Source of the DNA: JAVWMQ01 sp036637375
GTDB lineage: Bacteria; Bacillota; Clostridia; Peptostreptococcales; Anaerovoracaceae
NCBI GenBank assembly: GCA_036637375.1
Contig: JAVWMQ010000005.1
Location: 1 to 59,426 of the forward strand
DNA length: 59,426 nucleotides
Reading direction: 5' to 3'
A program made the translations under genes and the position numbers. How positions within the stretch are numbered: the stretch's first letter is position 1; each line of letters begins with the position of its first letter. Below the pieces are notes generated by a model, which was not told where the DNA came from, did no database searches, and saw nothing but the letters and a program-made list of their open reading frames with translations. Positions 8,791 to 16,883 of this stretch are shown here, piece by piece.

Positions 8791-9909
8791 TTATCCTCTT
8801 TTCTTATTAATAAAGTTAATAATTTTCTCTGTATTGTTTTGTTGTTCTTTAATGTACTTTGATGCAAATAGTTTTATTTTGTTGAAATCATATTCATTTT
8901 GTTCTATTGCAGTTTTAATTTCAAACGGGTTATCACTAATTTTGCAAAATTCTTCTTTTTTAATATCTATGTAAAACCCTCTTTTTAAACTATACTCGCC
9001 TATGTCCGGAGTATAAAGAAAGATTGGTTTACATGCTGCTGCGGCTTCAAATACAAATGCCGAATAATCTGTAATAACATAATCACATACAGAAAGCATC
9101 TCTATAGATGAAAAATCATAAACAATAGTCGCTTTTTGTATCTTTATATTTTTTGGCATTAATGGATGAGGGACTACAAACAAGTTGTATTTTTCATAGT
9201 CTATACATTCAATCAATTCAAAAACATAGTCAAGGTTGATATTATCTTTTCTAAAAGTTGGTGAATATAAGATATTCTTTTTTGACGATGAAAATTTATA
9301 TGTTTGTGTTATTTTTTGAGATGTTACGTTAATTAAGTTTTCATCTTTTACTAAATCTAACCTTGGTAGAGGCATTATCACAAATTTATCTTCTTTTGCG
9401 TTATATGCTTCACTTAGATATTTCACACAGTTTTCACCGCTTGCAAATATATAATCATACCCCTTATGCATATTCATTAATGTTGCAATTTGAACACTAG
9501 ATCCTTCATCATTCCCTAAAATACTATATCCAAATTTTTTGAGTGCTCCCATAGCATGCCACATTTGAATTACAATTAATTCTTCTTTATGATTTAATAT
9601 GCTAATCGGAATACAATAACCATCAATCAGAACTATTTTGGAAGTTGCAATTGCAGGCATCTGCTCAAAAATTATATGAAATAAATAACTTAATTTACCT
9701 CTAAGACCAACTCCAATCGTCTTTGTTAATATTAAGACTTCAGGGGAATTTGTCATTGAACTAAATTGCCTTGACAAAAGGCTTATGTCTATGGTTTCTT
9801 TATCACTTTGTCTACTAATTATTGTCACTTTATCTTTAGTTCTTTTGAGCTTAAAGATAAAGTAAATTATATTCAAAAGCCACTTTCCAACTCTAATAAT
9901 TATTTTCAT
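8791..9909 (-). CDS. CDP-polyol phosphotransferase, first gene of the wall-polymer operon
   Basis: This 372-residue Glyphos_transf protein has an N-terminal membrane-binding helix (residues 5-20), then IVIQMWHAMGALKKFGYS, LYSPTFRKD, VPHPLMP and the signature TDYSAFVFEAAAACKP. It is the shortest and most diverged of the three transferases here, consistent with a primase (TagB/TarB-like) or a specialised transferase. The start at 9909 follows a perfect AAAGGAG; an upstream Met at 9939 has no such site. The gene opens the operon, 35 bases after a predicted sigma-A -10 element. Polymer identity is inferred from neighbours only. Confidence 0.83.
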   Translation of the reverse strand: MKIIIRVGKWLLNIIYFIFKLKRTKDKVTIISRQSDKETIDISLLSRQFSSMTNSPEVLILTKTIGVGLRGKLSYLFHIIFEQMPAIATSKIVLIDGYCIPISILNHKEELIVIQMWHAMGALKKFGYSILGNDEGSSVQIATLMNMHKGYDYIFASGENCVKYLSEAYNAKEDKFVIMPLPRLDLVKDENLINVTSQKITQTYKFSSSKKNILYSPTFRKDNINLDYVFELIECIDYEKYNLFVVPHPLMPKNIKIQKATIVYDFSSIEMLSVCDYVITDYSAFVFEAAAACKPIFLYTPDIGEYSLKRGFYIDIKKEEFCKISDNPFEIKTAIEQNEYDFNKIKLFASKYIKEQQNNTEKIINFINKKRG

Positions 9910-9943
9910 AATTCTCCTTTTTCGGACATAAAATTTCATTATT

Positions 9944-9972
9944 ATTTTATCATATCTCTAGCTTTTATTCAA
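9944..9972 (-). promoter_or_regulatory. Predicted sigma-A promoter of the wall-polymer cluster
   Basis: On the minus strand TTGAAT (9967-9972) and TAAAAT (9944-9949) are separated by exactly 17 bases. The promoter sits between the hydA terminator and the first transferase gene, so the cluster can be transcribed independently of the hydrogenase operon. Confidence 0.55.
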
Positions 9973-9993
9973 GAAAGTAGGCATAAATATAAC

Positions 9994-10020
9994 AAAAGAG
10001 TCAGTAACACTGACTCTTTT
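9994..10020 (-). terminator. Intrinsic terminator of the hydCBA operon
   Basis: A perfect 12-base inverted repeat (AAAAGAGTCAGT / ACTGACTCTTTT) with a three-base loop lies 10 bases after the hydA stop codon. On the minus strand it ends in a TTTT run. Confidence 0.85.
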
Positions 10021-10029
10021 GAATAAAGG

Positions 10030-11751
10030 CTATTTATTGTAATTCACATGAAGCAACCTATGCGCTTCATCTTTAATTATAACTCTGTAAGCTCTAGTAA
10101 CAAATGGATTTGCTTCCGAATGTCTAATTCTGCTAAGCTTATCGTTAGTATATAGTTCTTTGGCTCTTCTTGCAACTATATCTCTTGTTGAACGTGGTTG
10201 CCCTCCTCCAGCTATGCAGCCATTTGGACATGCCATCACCTCAATAAAATCATAATGCACTTCATTTGCTTTTATTTTTTTAATTAGGTTTTCTGCATTT
10301 TTCAGACCACTTACAATTGCAATTTTAACATTAATATCTCCATATGGAATTTCAAGTTCTTTTACACCTTCAAGTCCTCTAACACCACTAAAGCTAATAT
10401 TTGTAAATGATGCAGTACCCTTATCATCAACTAAACGTCTGATTACAGCTTCTGTTACACCACCAGTAACTCCAAATATAACTCCTGCTCCAGAGTACAT
10501 TCCATAATGTAAGTCTGGCGCTTCTGGTTCAAGCTTATTTAAATCAATTCCTGCCTGTTTAATCATTGATGCTAATTCTTGAGTTGTTAAAACGATGTCT
10601 GTCATACTTTCACCGCTAACTTTGAATTCATCTCTATCAGCTTCATATTTCTTTGCTGTACATGGCATGATAGCAACAACAATAGGTTTTCTTAAATCTT
10701 TCATATGTCCAGCGTTAACAAGCGGTTCCTCTTTAATCACTGCTGAAAACATTTCCATTGGTGATTTACAGCTAGATATTTGCGGAAGTAAATCTGGATG
10801 ATTATTTTCTGCATACTTAATCCAAGCTGGACAACAACTTGTAAACAGTGGTAATTTTTCATTGTTTTGTATTTTTCTAAGGAATTCTTTGCTTTCTTCT
10901 ATTACTGTTAAATCCGCACTAAATGATGTATCATAAACCTCATCAAAACCAAGTTTTCTAAGCGCAGCAACCATAATAGGCATAAAGTTTTCATTTTCTT
11001 TGAATCCAAATCTTTCGCCTAGTCCAACTCTAACAGCTGGGGCAACTTGTACCACAACTCTCCTTGTATCGTCATATATTGCATCCCATGTAATATCAAT
11101 ATCAGACTTTATATCAATTGCAGCAGTTGGACAAATTGCAGCACACTGACCACAATTGACACAATTTGTATCAGCAATTTTATCTCCAAAAGCAGGTGTA
11201 ACTTCTACATTAAACCCTCTGTGGGCAAAATCAATAGCTCCTACATTTTGTACTTCTGAACACATTCTAACGCAATCGCCACATGAAATACATTTATTTG
11301 GATCTCTGATTATAGACTTACTTGAATCATCTATTGGATATTTATCTTTAAATGCTTTGTCAGTTTTGTCAAACCTCACTTCAGTGATTCCGAACCTTTT
11401 AGCTAATGTTTGAAGAACACAATCCCCACTTTTAGGACATGTTGTACATTCTCTGCAATGGCTAGAAAGTAGCATTTTTAGAATTAATCTTCTATGTTTA
11501 AGTAGCTTAGGTGTATTAGTTTTTATAACCATTCCATTTTTAGGTGGTGTTGAACATGAGGTGATAACATTTCCCTTTTCGTCCTCAACAATACACATTC
11601 TACATGCTCCATAAATTGAAAGATCAGAATAATAACATAGCGAAGGTATATCAATCCCAGCATTTCTTGCCACTTCAAGAACATTTTTTTCATCAGTGAA
11701 TGGAGTCATTTCTCCGTTAATTTTAATAAATTTTTGCTCAATTTTTCCCAT
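10030..11751 (-). CDS. hydA: [FeFe] hydrogenase catalytic subunit HydA (trimeric, bifurcating type)
   Basis: The 573-residue protein reduces protons to H2. Domains in order: a plant-type [2Fe-2S] domain (Cys39, 50, 53, 66); a His-ligated [4Fe-4S] site (His98, Cys102, 105, 111); two ferredoxin clusters (CISCGDCVRMC near 154 and CVNCGQCAAIC near 197); then the H-cluster domain with all three motifs, TSCCPAW (305-310), MPCTAKKYE (362-370) and ACPNGCIAGGGQP near 510, and a C-terminal small-subunit region. It lies 12 bases after hydB, with AGGAGGG as ribosome binding site. With HydB and HydC it should use NADH and reduced ferredoxin together, as in Thermotoga-type enzymes. Maturases HydE, HydF and HydG are not in this window. 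Confidence 0.96.
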   Translation of the reverse strand: MGKIEQKFIKINGEMTPFTDEKNVLEVARNAGIDIPSLCYYSDLSIYGACRMCIVEDEKGNVITSCSTPPKNGMVIKTNTPKLLKHRRLILKMLLSSHCRECTTCPKSGDCVLQTLAKRFGITEVRFDKTDKAFKDKYPIDDSSKSIIRDPNKCISCGDCVRMCSEVQNVGAIDFAHRGFNVEVTPAFGDKIADTNCVNCGQCAAICPTAAIDIKSDIDITWDAIYDDTRRVVVQVAPAVRVGLGERFGFKENENFMPIMVAALRKLGFDEVYDTSFSADLTVIEESKEFLRKIQNNEKLPLFTSCCPAWIKYAENNHPDLLPQISSCKSPMEMFSAVIKEEPLVNAGHMKDLRKPIVVAIMPCTAKKYEADRDEFKVSGESMTDIVLTTQELASMIKQAGIDLNKLEPEAPDLHYGMYSGAGVIFGVTGGVTEAVIRRLVDDKGTASFTNISFSGVRGLEGVKELEIPYGDINVKIAIVSGLKNAENLIKKIKANEVHYDFIEVMACPNGCIAGGGQPRSTRDIVARRAKELYTNDKLSRIRHSEANPFVTRAYRVIIKDEAHRLLHVNYNK

Positions 11752-11763
11752 GAAATAACCCTC

Positions 11764-13644
11764 CTATATGATGTTAATTGCGCCAAGTCTACAAGCACCA
11801 ATACATGCCTGACATTTAACACATTTGTCATTTTCAATAACGTGTGGTTGCTTAAATGATCCGCCAGTAATAGCATTAACTGGGCAAACTTTTTTACATA
11901 GTCCACAGCCAACACACTTATCTTCATCAATAACGATATATTTGTATGCTATACACTGACCAGTTGGACAAACTTTGTCTACAACATGTGCCATATATTC
12001 ATCTCTGAACTCTGTAATTGTACTGATTACTGGGTTTGGCGCAGTTTTACCAAGTCCGCATAAAGCAGTTTCTTTAATAGTATCAGCTATCTCAAGTAAA
12101 GTTTCAACAGTGCTAACATCAGCTCTATTTTTAATTATATCATCTAGTAATTCTAACATTATATGAGTGCCTTCTCTACATGGAACGCATTTACCACACG
12201 ATTCATTTTGCGTAAAGTTCATAAAGAACCTTGCAACTTCTACCATACAAGTGTCTTCATCCATAACAACCATACCACCAGATCCTATCATAGCTCCAGC
12301 GTGTTTTAATGAATCAAAATCAAGTGGTAAGTCCAAGTGTTTTTCCGTTAAACATCCACCAGAAGGACCTCCTATTTGTACAGCTTTAAATTTCTTTCCA
12401 TCTTTAATACCACCACCAATATCAAAAATTACTTCTCTCAATGTAGTTCCCATAGGAACTTCAATTAATCCAGTATTGTTTATATTACCAGTAAGGGCAA
12501 AAGCCTTTGTTCCTGGGCTTTCTTCAACTCCTATGTTTGTATACCAATCTGCACCATATTTAATAATCATCGGTACATTTGCAAATGTTTCAACATTATT
12601 TAATAGTGTTGGTTTACCAAACAAACCTTGTTCTACCGTTCTTGGTGGTTTAACTCTAGGCATACCTCTTTCACCCTCAATAGATGTAGTCAAAGCACTT
12701 CCTTCTCCACATACAAATGCACCTGCACCCTTGGCAATTGTAATATCAAAACAAAAATCTGTTCCAAGTATATTTTCCCCAAGAAGTCCAATTCTCTTAG
12801 CATCAGCAATTGCTTTTTCTAAACGAGCTATTGCAAGCGGATATTCTGCTCTAACATAAATATACCCAATAGATGCTTTTGCTGCAATTCCAGCAATCAT
12901 CATTCCTTCAAGCATTTTATGAGGATCTCCTTCCATAATACTTCTATCCATAAAAGCACCAGGGTCTCCTTCATCTCCATTACACACAACATATCTAACT
13001 TCTTCTTTTTGATTTCTTACTTGTTGCCATTTACGCCCAGCCGGAAATCCACCACCGCCTCTGCCTCTTAGCTTAGCATCAGATATTATTTTTACAATTT
13101 CATCTCCGTCATATTCAAATAAAGATTTTTCTAGTGCTAGGTATCCATCATGCGCTATATACTCCTCAATTGAATCTGCATCAATTTGTCCACATGCTTG
13201 TAAAACATTTCTAGTCTGACCTTTATAAAAAGGTATTTCTTCTTGAACTGGGAAACTTTCGCCATCTTTTTTGTAAATTAATCTTTCAATGATTTCATCA
13301 TTTACAATTGTTCTTGAAACAATTTCTTCGCAATCTTCAACTTTAACTTTTAAATAAAGTAATTTAGATGGTTCTATTCTAAGCAATGGCCCCATTTCAC
13401 AAAACCCATGGCAACCACTTTTTTTCAATCCAATATGAGTACCTTCTTTTTCCTTTTCAATTTCTATTTCTACGGATAATCCTCTTTCAACTATAAGTTC
13501 TTTTAGCCTATCATAAATATCTAAAGAACCACCAGCAACACAACCTGTTCCACCGCAAACATATATCTTTTTAGTTTGTCTACTTAGTTGTTCTACAAAA
13601 AGTTTGCGTGCAACATCTAATTCATTTCTATTTTTAATATACAT
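11764..13644 (-). CDS. hydB: HydB: NADH/FMN subunit of the bifurcating hydrogenase (NuoF-like)
   Basis: The 626-residue diaphorase subunit has an N-terminal thioredoxin-like [2Fe-2S] domain (Cys30, 35, 78, 82), the NADH/FMN-binding glycine loop GRGGGGFPAGRKW at 194-206, an SLBB segment, a NuoF-type [4Fe-4S] site (CGKCVPCREGTH) and a C-terminal two-cluster ferredoxin domain (CVGCGLCKKVC and CVKCQACIGAC). This arrangement is that of HydB rather than respiratory NuoF. The start is the ATG at 13644, 8 bases after AAAGGA; the TTG just before it is less likely. It should pass electrons between NADH, ferredoxin and HydA. Confidence 0.95.
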   Translation of the reverse strand: MYIKNRNELDVARKLFVEQLSRQTKKIYVCGGTGCVAGGSLDIYDRLKELIVERGLSVEIEIEKEKEGTHIGLKKSGCHGFCEMGPLLRIEPSKLLYLKVKVEDCEEIVSRTIVNDEIIERLIYKKDGESFPVQEEIPFYKGQTRNVLQACGQIDADSIEEYIAHDGYLALEKSLFEYDGDEIVKIISDAKLRGRGGGGFPAGRKWQQVRNQKEEVRYVVCNGDEGDPGAFMDRSIMEGDPHKMLEGMMIAGIAAKASIGYIYVRAEYPLAIARLEKAIADAKRIGLLGENILGTDFCFDITIAKGAGAFVCGEGSALTTSIEGERGMPRVKPPRTVEQGLFGKPTLLNNVETFANVPMIIKYGADWYTNIGVEESPGTKAFALTGNINNTGLIEVPMGTTLREVIFDIGGGIKDGKKFKAVQIGGPSGGCLTEKHLDLPLDFDSLKHAGAMIGSGGMVVMDEDTCMVEVARFFMNFTQNESCGKCVPCREGTHIMLELLDDIIKNRADVSTVETLLEIADTIKETALCGLGKTAPNPVISTITEFRDEYMAHVVDKVCPTGQCIAYKYIVIDEDKCVGCGLCKKVCPVNAITGGSFKQPHVIENDKCVKCQACIGACRLGAINII

Positions 13645-13658
13645 CAAATTATTCCTTT

Positions 13659-14135
13659 CTATTCTTTTTCTGTTAACATATCAACTAGTTCAACAGCTTT
13701 GTCAGGTGTCATTGCAGGATATACTTTATCATTTACAGTTAATACTGGTGCAAGTCCACAGGCTCCTAAGCAAGAAACGGTTTCAATTGTAAATAGCATG
13801 TCTTTTGTTGTTGTATTATCTCCATCTAAGTCCAACCTTCTTTTGATGGCATCAATAATTGGTATAGATTTTCTAACGTGACATGCAGTGCCATCACAGA
13901 TTTTAATTATATATTTGCCCTTTGGAGTTAATGAAAAATTCTCATAAAAAGTTGCAACCCCATAAAGCTTAGCCATACTTATTCCAAGCTCTTTTGAAAT
14001 AATTTCAAAAGCTTCTCGGGGTAAGTAGCGTAATTCTTCTTGAACATCTTGAAGAACTGCAATAACAGAAAGATTATTTTCTTTGTGCTTTAGCAAAATT
14101 CCTTCAACTACTTCTTTAATATTTTTTTCTTGCAT
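13659..14135 (-). CDS. hydC: HydC: thioredoxin-like [2Fe-2S] subunit of the hydrogenase (NuoE-like)
   Basis: The 158-residue product has the NuoE fold: a helical N-terminus, then a thioredoxin-like domain with four cluster cysteines (Cys80, 85, 122, 126) in CDGTACHVRKS and SCLGACGLAP. The start at 14135 follows a perfect AGGAGG; the in-frame Met at 14177 lacks one. It opens the hydCBA operon, 14 bases before hydB. The subunit relays electrons to HydB and is diagnostic of the three-subunit, NAD(H)-linked form of the enzyme. Confidence 0.93.
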   Translation of the reverse strand: MQEKNIKEVVEGILLKHKENNLSVIAVLQDVQEELRYLPREAFEIISKELGISMAKLYGVATFYENFSLTPKGKYIIKICDGTACHVRKSIPIIDAIKRRLDLDGDNTTTKDMLFTIETVSCLGACGLAPVLTVNDKVYPAMTPDKAVELVDMLTEKE

Positions 14136-14189
14136 ATTATTTTTCCTCCTTAGTGAGATAATTACAATAACCTTCAATACAATAACAAC

Positions 14190-14218
14190 ATTTTAAATAA
14201 AAATTTGTTGTTTGTCTA
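14190..14218 (-). promoter_or_regulatory. Predicted sigma-A promoter of hydCBA
   Basis: On the minus strand TAGACA (14213-14218) and TAAAAT (14190-14195) are 17 bases apart, each matching five of six consensus bases. The spacer contains AATTTGTTGT (14202-14211), whose exact inverse ACAACAAATT stands 77 bases upstream at 14289-14298. Confidence 0.6.
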
Positions 14219-14245
14219 CCATTTACGCAAAATTATGAATTTATT

Positions 14246-14271
14246 TTGTATAAAAATTTGATTTTATACAA
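14246..14271. promoter_or_regulatory. Perfect 26-base inverted repeat upstream of hydCBA (candidate operator)
   Basis: TTGTATAAAA, six bases, then TTTTATACAA. It is centred about 40 bases upstream of the predicted -35 element, a position usual for an activator or a distal repressor site. It is not followed by a T-run and has no nearby gene end, so it is not a terminator. The half-site is not the Rex or Fnr sequence I know. Confidence 0.5.
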
Positions 14272-14330
14272 AAAACAATTGTCACCCCACAACAAATTAT
14301 CAGAAAGTTTAGTTTTTATCACATAAAAAT

Positions 14331-14353
14331 AACACAGTATCATATACTGTGTT
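14331..14353 (-). terminator. Intrinsic terminator of recA
   Basis: A perfect 10-base inverted repeat (AACACAGTAT / ATACTGTGTT) with a three-base loop begins 17 bases after the recA stop codon. It is followed on the minus strand by a T-rich run. Confidence 0.85.
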
Positions 14354-14370
14354 ATTCTTTGTATTAATAA

Positions 14371-15465
14371 TTATTCAATAATTACTCCATCTTCATCTAC
14401 AATAAAGTCGCTATCGCTATCTTCATTTTTTTGTTCAGATTTACTTCCATTATTCGAATCTTCTTTATCTTTTTTTATGGTGTCAAGTAATAGTCCTTCG
14501 ATTTTATCTAATATATCTACATGTTCTTTTAGATAGTTTTTCACATTTTCTCTACCTTGACCAATTCTATTTCCTTCAAAGCTATACCAAGAACCCGCCT
14601 TATCTATTATTTTTTCTGCTACTGCACAATCCATAATGTCGCCTTCTTTTGATATTCCTTCTCCATACATAATATCAAATTCAGCCATTTTAAATGGTGG
14701 AGCCACTTTATTTTTTACGATTTTGACTCTTGTTCTATTTCCAAGCATTTGATCCCCAGATTTAATCGTTTCAACACGTCTAACATCAAATCTCATTGTG
14801 GAATAAAATTTAAGAGCTCTTCCTCCAGTTGTTACTTCTGGGCTGCCAAACATTACTCCAACTTTTTCTCTAAGTTGGTTTATAAAAACTACTGAAGTTT
14901 TAGATTTGTTAATTGCCCCTGTTAACTTTCTTAATGCTTGTGACATAAGTCTAGCCTGTAATCCAACGTGGCTATCGCCCATTTCACCTTGAATTTCACT
15001 TTTAGGTACTAATGCTGCAACTGAATCCACAACAACAATATCAAGAGCACCACTACGAACCAACATCTCACAAATTTCAAGACCTTGTTCGCCAGTGTCA
15101 GGCTGAGATACCAGTAGTTCATCAACATCAACACCTAAATTCCTTGCGTACTCTGGATCAAGGGCATGTTCTGCATCAATAAATGCCGCCTTACCTCCAG
15201 CTCTTTGGGCTTCTGCGATCATATGTAATGTTAATGTAGTTTTACCAGAAGACTCCGGACCGTAAACTTCAATAATACGACCTCTTGGTATTCCTCCAAT
15301 TCCACTAGCAATATCAAGACTAATTGAGCCAGTCGAAATAGCTTCAATATTCATCTTCATATCTTCATCCCCAAGTTTCATTATTGACCCTTGTCCAAAT
15401 TGTTTATGTATTTGCGCAAGAGCTGCTTCTAACGCTTTATCTTTATCATTTTTGCTAATACTCAT
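14371..15465 (-). CDS. recA: Recombinase RecA
   Basis: The 364-residue strand-exchange ATPase has Walker A GPESSGKTT, the catalytic EHALDPEYA segment, Walker B (VVVDSVAAL), the L2 loop near VFINQLREKVGVMFG, and an acidic C-terminal tail. It nucleates on single-stranded DNA for recombination and triggers LexA cleavage. Start at 15465 after GGAGG; an upstream in-frame Met at 15477 overlaps that site. It is a single-gene unit with its own promoter, SOS box and terminator. Its place next to the cinA operon is common in Gram-positive bacteria. Confidence 0.98.
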   Translation of the reverse strand: MSISKNDKDKALEAALAQIHKQFGQGSIMKLGDEDMKMNIEAISTGSISLDIASGIGGIPRGRIIEVYGPESSGKTTLTLHMIAEAQRAGGKAAFIDAEHALDPEYARNLGVDVDELLVSQPDTGEQGLEICEMLVRSGALDIVVVDSVAALVPKSEIQGEMGDSHVGLQARLMSQALRKLTGAINKSKTSVVFINQLREKVGVMFGSPEVTTGGRALKFYSTMRFDVRRVETIKSGDQMLGNRTRVKIVKNKVAPPFKMAEFDIMYGEGISKEGDIMDCAVAEKIIDKAGSWYSFEGNRIGQGRENVKNYLKEHVDILDKIEGLLLDTIKKDKEDSNNGSKSEQKNEDSDSDFIVDEDGVIIE

Positions 15466-15486
15466 AATTTCCTCCATATCCTATGA

Positions 15487-15498
15487 GAACGTTTGTTC
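15487..15498. promoter_or_regulatory. SOS box (LexA operator) of recA
   Basis: GAAC-GTTT-GTTC is an exact match to the Gram-positive LexA core GAAC-N4-GTTC. It lies just downstream of the recA -10 element, over the probable transcription start, where bound LexA would block initiation. Confidence 0.88.
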
Positions 15499-15504
15499 TT
15501 TTAT

Positions 15505-15533
15505 ATAATATTACATTTTCCATAAGAAGTCAA
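15505..15533 (-). promoter_or_regulatory. Predicted sigma-A promoter of recA
   Basis: On the minus strand TTGACT (15528-15533), a 17-base spacer and TATTAT (15505-15510), directly upstream of the SOS box. Confidence 0.75.
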
Positions 15534-15563
15534 TACCACAATCTTTTATTATTTCAAATAATT

Positions 15564-15598
15564 AATAAGACATGCTTAAACTTTAAGCACGTCTTATT
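15564..15598 (-). terminator. Intrinsic terminator of the ftsK-rimO-pgsA-cinA-LCP operon
   Basis: A 17-base inverted repeat (AATAAGAC-ATGCTTAAA and its mate) around a central C starts 4 bases after the LCP stop codon. The only mismatch becomes a G-U pair in minus-strand RNA, so the hairpin favours that strand. Confidence 0.8.
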
Positions 15599-15602
15599 AT
15601 TC

Positions 15603-16883
15603 TTATTGAACTCCAGTTTGATTTATAATTATTTGAGCAATTTCTCCTGCTTGTTGGCTAAGTACATAATTATCTTGTCCAAAAGCTTGTTTATGCAATT
15701 TTTTTACATTACTTTCAAGTGTTCTTGGCACAGCTAACCACTTACCATTAATTATTCCACCATAATATTCATATGGCCATCCAATGCTCTTTTGAATGTT
15801 AAATGTTGCAATTTTAGGCAGCAGTGTTGTAAAGGCACCTGTACCCATATTTGTCTGAATCTCAGGTAATACTTTATCTAAAACAGAATCGATTTTCATT
15901 GGGTTTGCTAAGGCTTCTTTTAATAGTGCTTTGGTAACTTTTTTCATTCTAGTCGTACGTCCAGTATCTCCACCAGAAGTCTTTCTAATTCTACAATAGG
16001 TTGCAACCTGAGCTCCATCTAGCTTTTGCTCACCTGTTTGAGTAACCATGTGCCACTGTCTATTAGTATTGAGAGCTGTTTCTGGTCCCCATTTATTAAG
16101 GTCTCTAATTTCGTTGCTCTTAACATTAATTGTAAGTCCACCAAAAATATCTACAACATCTGCGACAGAGTTCCAGTCCATAACAATAAATTCACTAATA
16201 TTTAAATCTAGACTCCTGTTTAATGTTGAACAAGTGTTTACAGCACCACCAAATGCATGAGCATGTGTTACTTTATCTAATACCATCTGTCCATACCCAT
16301 TATCCATATAAAGATGAGAATCTCGTAAAATAGAAATCAAATTCACTTCATTTGTTCTCTTATTAATGCTTGCAATAATTATAGCATCGCTTCTTGATCC
16401 TTTGAATCCTTCGCCCTTTCTCGCATCAATCCCCAAAATAGCTACATTTCTGTAATCACTAAGTTCTTTTTCTACCTTCGGATCAACATCAAATTCAGCA
16501 GGCGTTGTATCTATTAAATCCATTTTATTTATTTTGGTATGTAAATAAAAGAAAAATCCTCCAGCACAAACTGCAACTAAAAGCACCAACACAATTAAAA
16601 CTTTCAGCCACGTCTTTTTGCTCTTTTTGTCAGAAATATTTTTAGAATATTTTTTACCCCTGCTTTTGTTTTTTTTCTTTAACTCACGTTGAAACTTTTT
16701 TTCAGCTTTAATCAGCTCTTTTTCATCAAAATCACCATATGCGCTTCTATCAAATAAGACTTCTTCTTTTTCTATAGATTTATCCTTATCTATATAATCT
16801 ATTTTGTCCTCTGATACAGTTTTTCTTTCTGTACGCTTTTGCGTTAGTTTTGAGTTTTTATTTTTGTGTCTATCGCTTCTCAT
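15603..16883 (-). CDS. LytR-CpsA-Psr (LCP) family wall-polymer ligase
   Basis: The 426-residue type II membrane protein has a very basic cytoplasmic region (residues 1-90, many Lys/Arg), one membrane helix (about 92-113) and an extracellular LCP domain. The domain shows GIDARKGEGFKGSRSDAI, the run of Arg/Asp residues that binds the pyrophosphate lipid carrier, and later YCRIRKTSGGDTGRTTRM. LCP proteins move teichoic acids or capsule from undecaprenyl phosphate to peptidoglycan, so this is a good candidate to attach the polymer made by the 15-9909 cluster. Its start overlaps the cinA stop by four bases. The unusually long charged N-terminus is the only odd trait. Confidence 0.9.
   Translation of the reverse strand: MRSDRHKNKNSKLTQKRTERKTVSEDKIDYIDKDKSIEKEEVLFDRSAYGDFDEKELIKAEKKFQRELKKKNKSRGKKYSKNISDKKSKKTWLKVLIVLVLLVAVCAGGFFFYLHTKINKMDLIDTTPAEFDVDPKVEKELSDYRNVAILGIDARKGEGFKGSRSDAIIIASINKRTNEVNLISILRDSHLYMDNGYGQMVLDKVTHAHAFGGAVNTCSTLNRSLDLNISEFIVMDWNSVADVVDIFGGLTINVKSNEIRDLNKWGPETALNTNRQWHMVTQTGEQKLDGAQVATYCRIRKTSGGDTGRTTRMKKVTKALLKEALANPMKIDSVLDKVLPEIQTNMGTGAFTTLLPKIATFNIQKSIGWPYEYYGGIINGKWLAVPRTLESNVKKLHKQAFGQDNYVLSQQAGEIAQIIINQTGVQ

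Noticed and set aside
12167..12859. A 230-codon open frame on the plus strand
   Set aside because: It lies entirely antisense to hydB, whose motifs are intact, and has no ribosome binding site or recognisable product.
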